64,000 bases of DNA. Source: Nymphaea colorata (taxonomy: Eukaryota; Streptophyta; Magnoliopsida; Nymphaeales; Nymphaeaceae). Of the stretch, positions 62,084 to 64,000 are shown piece by piece. Below the pieces are notes generated by a model, which did not search any database, was not told the DNA's origin, and worked only from the letters and a program-made list of their open reading frames with translations. The stretch lies in contig NC_045139.1 of NCBI RefSeq assembly GCF_008831285.2, positions 12,436,704 through 12,500,703 of the forward strand, read 5' to 3'. The stretch's first letter is position 1. Every line of letters begins with the position of its first letter. A program made the translations under genes and the position numbers.

Positions 62084-63496
62084 GTAGGAGATCAACGTCT
62101 GAAAAGGTAAGTTGTCTTGTGTCAATATAGTGCACAGACAGTGTATGACTAAAGCATGCTATATTCAAAGCTATGTTGTATACATGAAGCATGCTAGATT
62201 AAATAACTTGTTGTACGTGAGGAAGGCATGCTAAATTGATAGCTAATCAGAATGTATGAAGCATGTCATCTGTAGTTCCCTGAAACAATCTATGTTCACT
62301 GTCATTCTAGAAGGTGAAGGCTTTCTAATATACTCTGCCAAGAAATTTGTTTCGTAATGAGATTTTTTTTTGCGTCCATATTTTCTACGGTTGTGGTTCT
62401 AGAGGACTAAAGGTTTCTAGTCTATGGCGTCGTAGACTAGAACCCTCTGGTGATAGGTGACAATAAGCGCTGTCGATCTCCCTAAACCATGGTTTCAATC
62501 CTGATTGATGCTTTTAAAACGGGATTGGATAGATAATCATATGTATCAAATTATGGCAAAGACTTGAAAAGTTTTTTTTTTTTCACCGAACTCTTTGTCG
62601 CAGCTAGAAAAACATCTTCTTTTTTTCTTCAACGAACCTAAATCAGAAATCAACCCACTTCATCCCTGTTGCCTGGCTTTGTTTTCTCTCTTCTCTCTAA
62701 ATATCGTCGGTGGCAGAGACTGCTGTCATTCGTGCAACCAGTCTCCCTGTTTTCTTTGATGCCGACCCCGAACCCAAACGAAAAGAAGAGGGTTTTTCGA
62801 CTTTTCGTTCAGCTCGTTGCTTGTAAGGAGGAGCTCTAACCACTCTCTGAGTGGTACGAGGTTGCTTCTCACTGTATTGGCCAAAGTTGGTCGGAAAGCG
62901 AGCAGTGACGGGGGACAGGCGCTGCAGAAGGCCTTTTCGCGAAGAGGGGAGAGCAGCTCGAGAGAAGAGAGAGAGTGTCAAGCGGAAAAATGAGGAAAAA
63001 TCGGGCGAAAAGGGTTTTATAGTCGAAATTTGAAAATTGCAAAAACAGTCCACCTCTTATGAGTTATTTTAAAAAGGGTTGTGACATTTCTCAGAAATTA
63101 AAGCCGCAACATTTTTTCCTAAAAAGTTTTCCAAAAAGAGGCTCGCGGAAGTTAATTTCAATAGAAACCAGGAACTTTATAAGAAATTGCTTTTGGGTAC
63201 CCTTAGAATTAGTGAAATTAGCAAAAACAGGGTTTCAGGAAATTTGTTGCAATTTTAGTAGAAGACTGTGCTTTTATGCAAAATTATGAAAAGCACCCTT
63301 TAACTTGTTAAAAGTGGAGAAAGAGGGTTTTGAGATAAACTCTGAAAAGAGAGTTGCATGTTTAAATTCTAATTTAAAGTCATCTTCTTCTAAATATTGT
63401 CTTAAAATGTTGTATGAGATCTCTTGATGTGATATTCATTGTAAATTTTTTTTTGTTATTATTGTTCTTTACTTGCCATGAGAAACTAACTTAGAA
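62084..63496 (+). other. Long untranslated leader of copia element
   Basis: 1.4 kb between primer site and gag without a conserved frame. It contains a 9 bp hairpin (TCTAGTCTA at 62416, TAGACTAGA at 62433), a poly-T run at about 62572, and a GC-richer, GA-rich part at 62690-63010. The minus-strand frame at 62697-63053 has no family features. Confidence 0.7.
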
Positions 63497-63997
63497 ATGA
63501 CATCAAGAGTGGGAGCTTATGAATTAGCTAAGACTGAGAAATTAAATGGGACAAATTTCTATGCACGGAAACACAGGATAATGTTGACCTTGACTTTGAA
63601 AAGACTCATTTATGTGATCAACCAGCCTTCTCCCACTTTAAGAGATAAACCTACAGATGAGGAAAGAAAGGCACATGAGTCATTTACCTCTGATGACCTG
63701 ATGGCTAAAACCATCATGTTAACTTTCATGGAAGATGATCAAATTAGGATATTTGAGGATTGTCCAACGGCTAAGGAAATGTTTGATATTATATCTTCCA
63801 AATACAACACCACTACTGCGATGCACGTACAGTTACTGTTAAAACAGTATAATTCCTATAGGATGAAAGAGTCAGTCAATGTAATGGACAATGTTAATAA
63901 GATGTTGGTCATGGCTAAAGATTTAGCCGTAGTATGGAATGTTATATCTGACAACATGCAGATTAGCACAATCCTGAACAGCCTACCTCCTTCTTGA
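63497..63997 (+). CDS. Copia gag, N-terminal part, premature stop
   Basis: 166 residues from ATG 63497 (MTSRVGAYELAKTEKLNG). It contains KLNGTNFYARKHRIMLTLT, then DDLMAKTIMLTFMEDDQIRI, CPTAKEMFDIIS and MHVQLLLKQYNSYRMKESVN. That is the layout of the UBN2-type gag domain of copia elements, which forms the particle shell. The frame ends LNSLPPS-TGA at 63997, where family members continue LP.SW. TGA therefore stands where TGG (Trp) is expected, so this copy is probably disabled by one change, or the base is an error. The zinc knuckle and pol would lie outside the window. Confidence 0.85.
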   Translation: MTSRVGAYELAKTEKLNGTNFYARKHRIMLTLTLKRLIYVINQPSPTLRDKPTDEERKAHESFTSDDLMAKTIMLTFMEDDQIRIFEDCPTAKEMFDIISSKYNTTTAMHVQLLLKQYNSYRMKESVNVMDNVNKMLVMAKDLAVVWNVISDNMQISTILNSLPPS

Positions 63998-64000
63998 GAT

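Larger units (their letters stand above)
61708..64000 (+). mobile_element. Ty1/copia element, 5' part, runs off window
   Basis: Complete 5' LTR, perfect 12-base primer site, a leader of about 1.4 kb, and a long gag frame. The rest lies beyond the window, so the other LTR and target-site duplication cannot be checked. It is much better preserved than the other copia elements here. The LTR fragment at 10020 belongs to the same family. Confidence 0.92.

Noticed and set aside
62697-63053. 118-codon minus-strand frame in the copia leader
   Set aside because: Opposes a plus-strand counterpart in the same GC-rich block, has no family features, and lies in an untranslated leader.

Overview
This window looks like nuclear DNA of a flowering plant. 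The signs are Ty1/copia elements primed by initiator tRNA-Met, FAR1-type, zf-MYM/TTF-type hAT and PIF/Harbinger transposases, small TIR elements, and scraps of plant host genes (a PDR-type ABC transporter, a PTI1-like kinase and an MND1-like exon). The sequence is AT-rich with many TA, CA and GA microsatellites. I cannot name the genus. No intact conventional host gene, tRNA or rRNA was recognised; this is repeat-dominated intergenic DNA.

Layout. 1-715: diverged minisatellite with embedded microsatellites. 1051-1978 (+): broken Ulp1-like C48 peptidase whose catalytic Cys is Tyr. 2085-3240: tandem array of about 230 bp units. 3455-5141 (-): broken FAR1-type transposase. 5142 to about 9290 (+): decayed hAT element that cuts the FAR1 pseudogene and carries two host-gene fragments in its 5' part. 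10020-10265: LTR fragment of the family seen at the window end. 10880-13130 (+): decayed PIF/Harbinger element with both a Myb/SANT-like gene and a transposase. 14100-14560: GC-rich repeats. 14594-15730 (+): LINE remnant. 16913-17758 and 42053-42313: two members of one TIR family. 20145-20397: foldback element. 23405-25140: purine-rich, GC-rich and GGATCT-rich simple sequence. 26604-26684: lone MND1-like exon. 31010-31684 (+) and 35432-40179 (-): two copies of one copia family, the second full length with CAAAT target-site duplication. 46539-46699: 161 bp hAT MITE with clear target-site duplication. 48.7, 50.2, 52.0 and 53.6 kb: further small inverted-repeat elements or hairpins. 55994-60365 (+): old full-length copia element with TGACC target-site duplication. 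61708 to the end (+): 5' part of a much better preserved copia element (LTR, primer site, long leader, gag).

The pieces do not form a pathway. They record successive insertions: hAT into FAR1, a copia LTR into duplicated DNA near 61.7 kb, and others. Several reading frames are lost by changes that fit cytosine deamination (Trp to stop, CGA to TGA, Cys to Tyr). I found no convincing undescribed system. The most unusual points are the two unrelated host-gene pieces inside the hAT element, the C48 gene with an intact intron but a substituted catalytic residue facing a FAR1 transposase, and the lone MND1-like exon.
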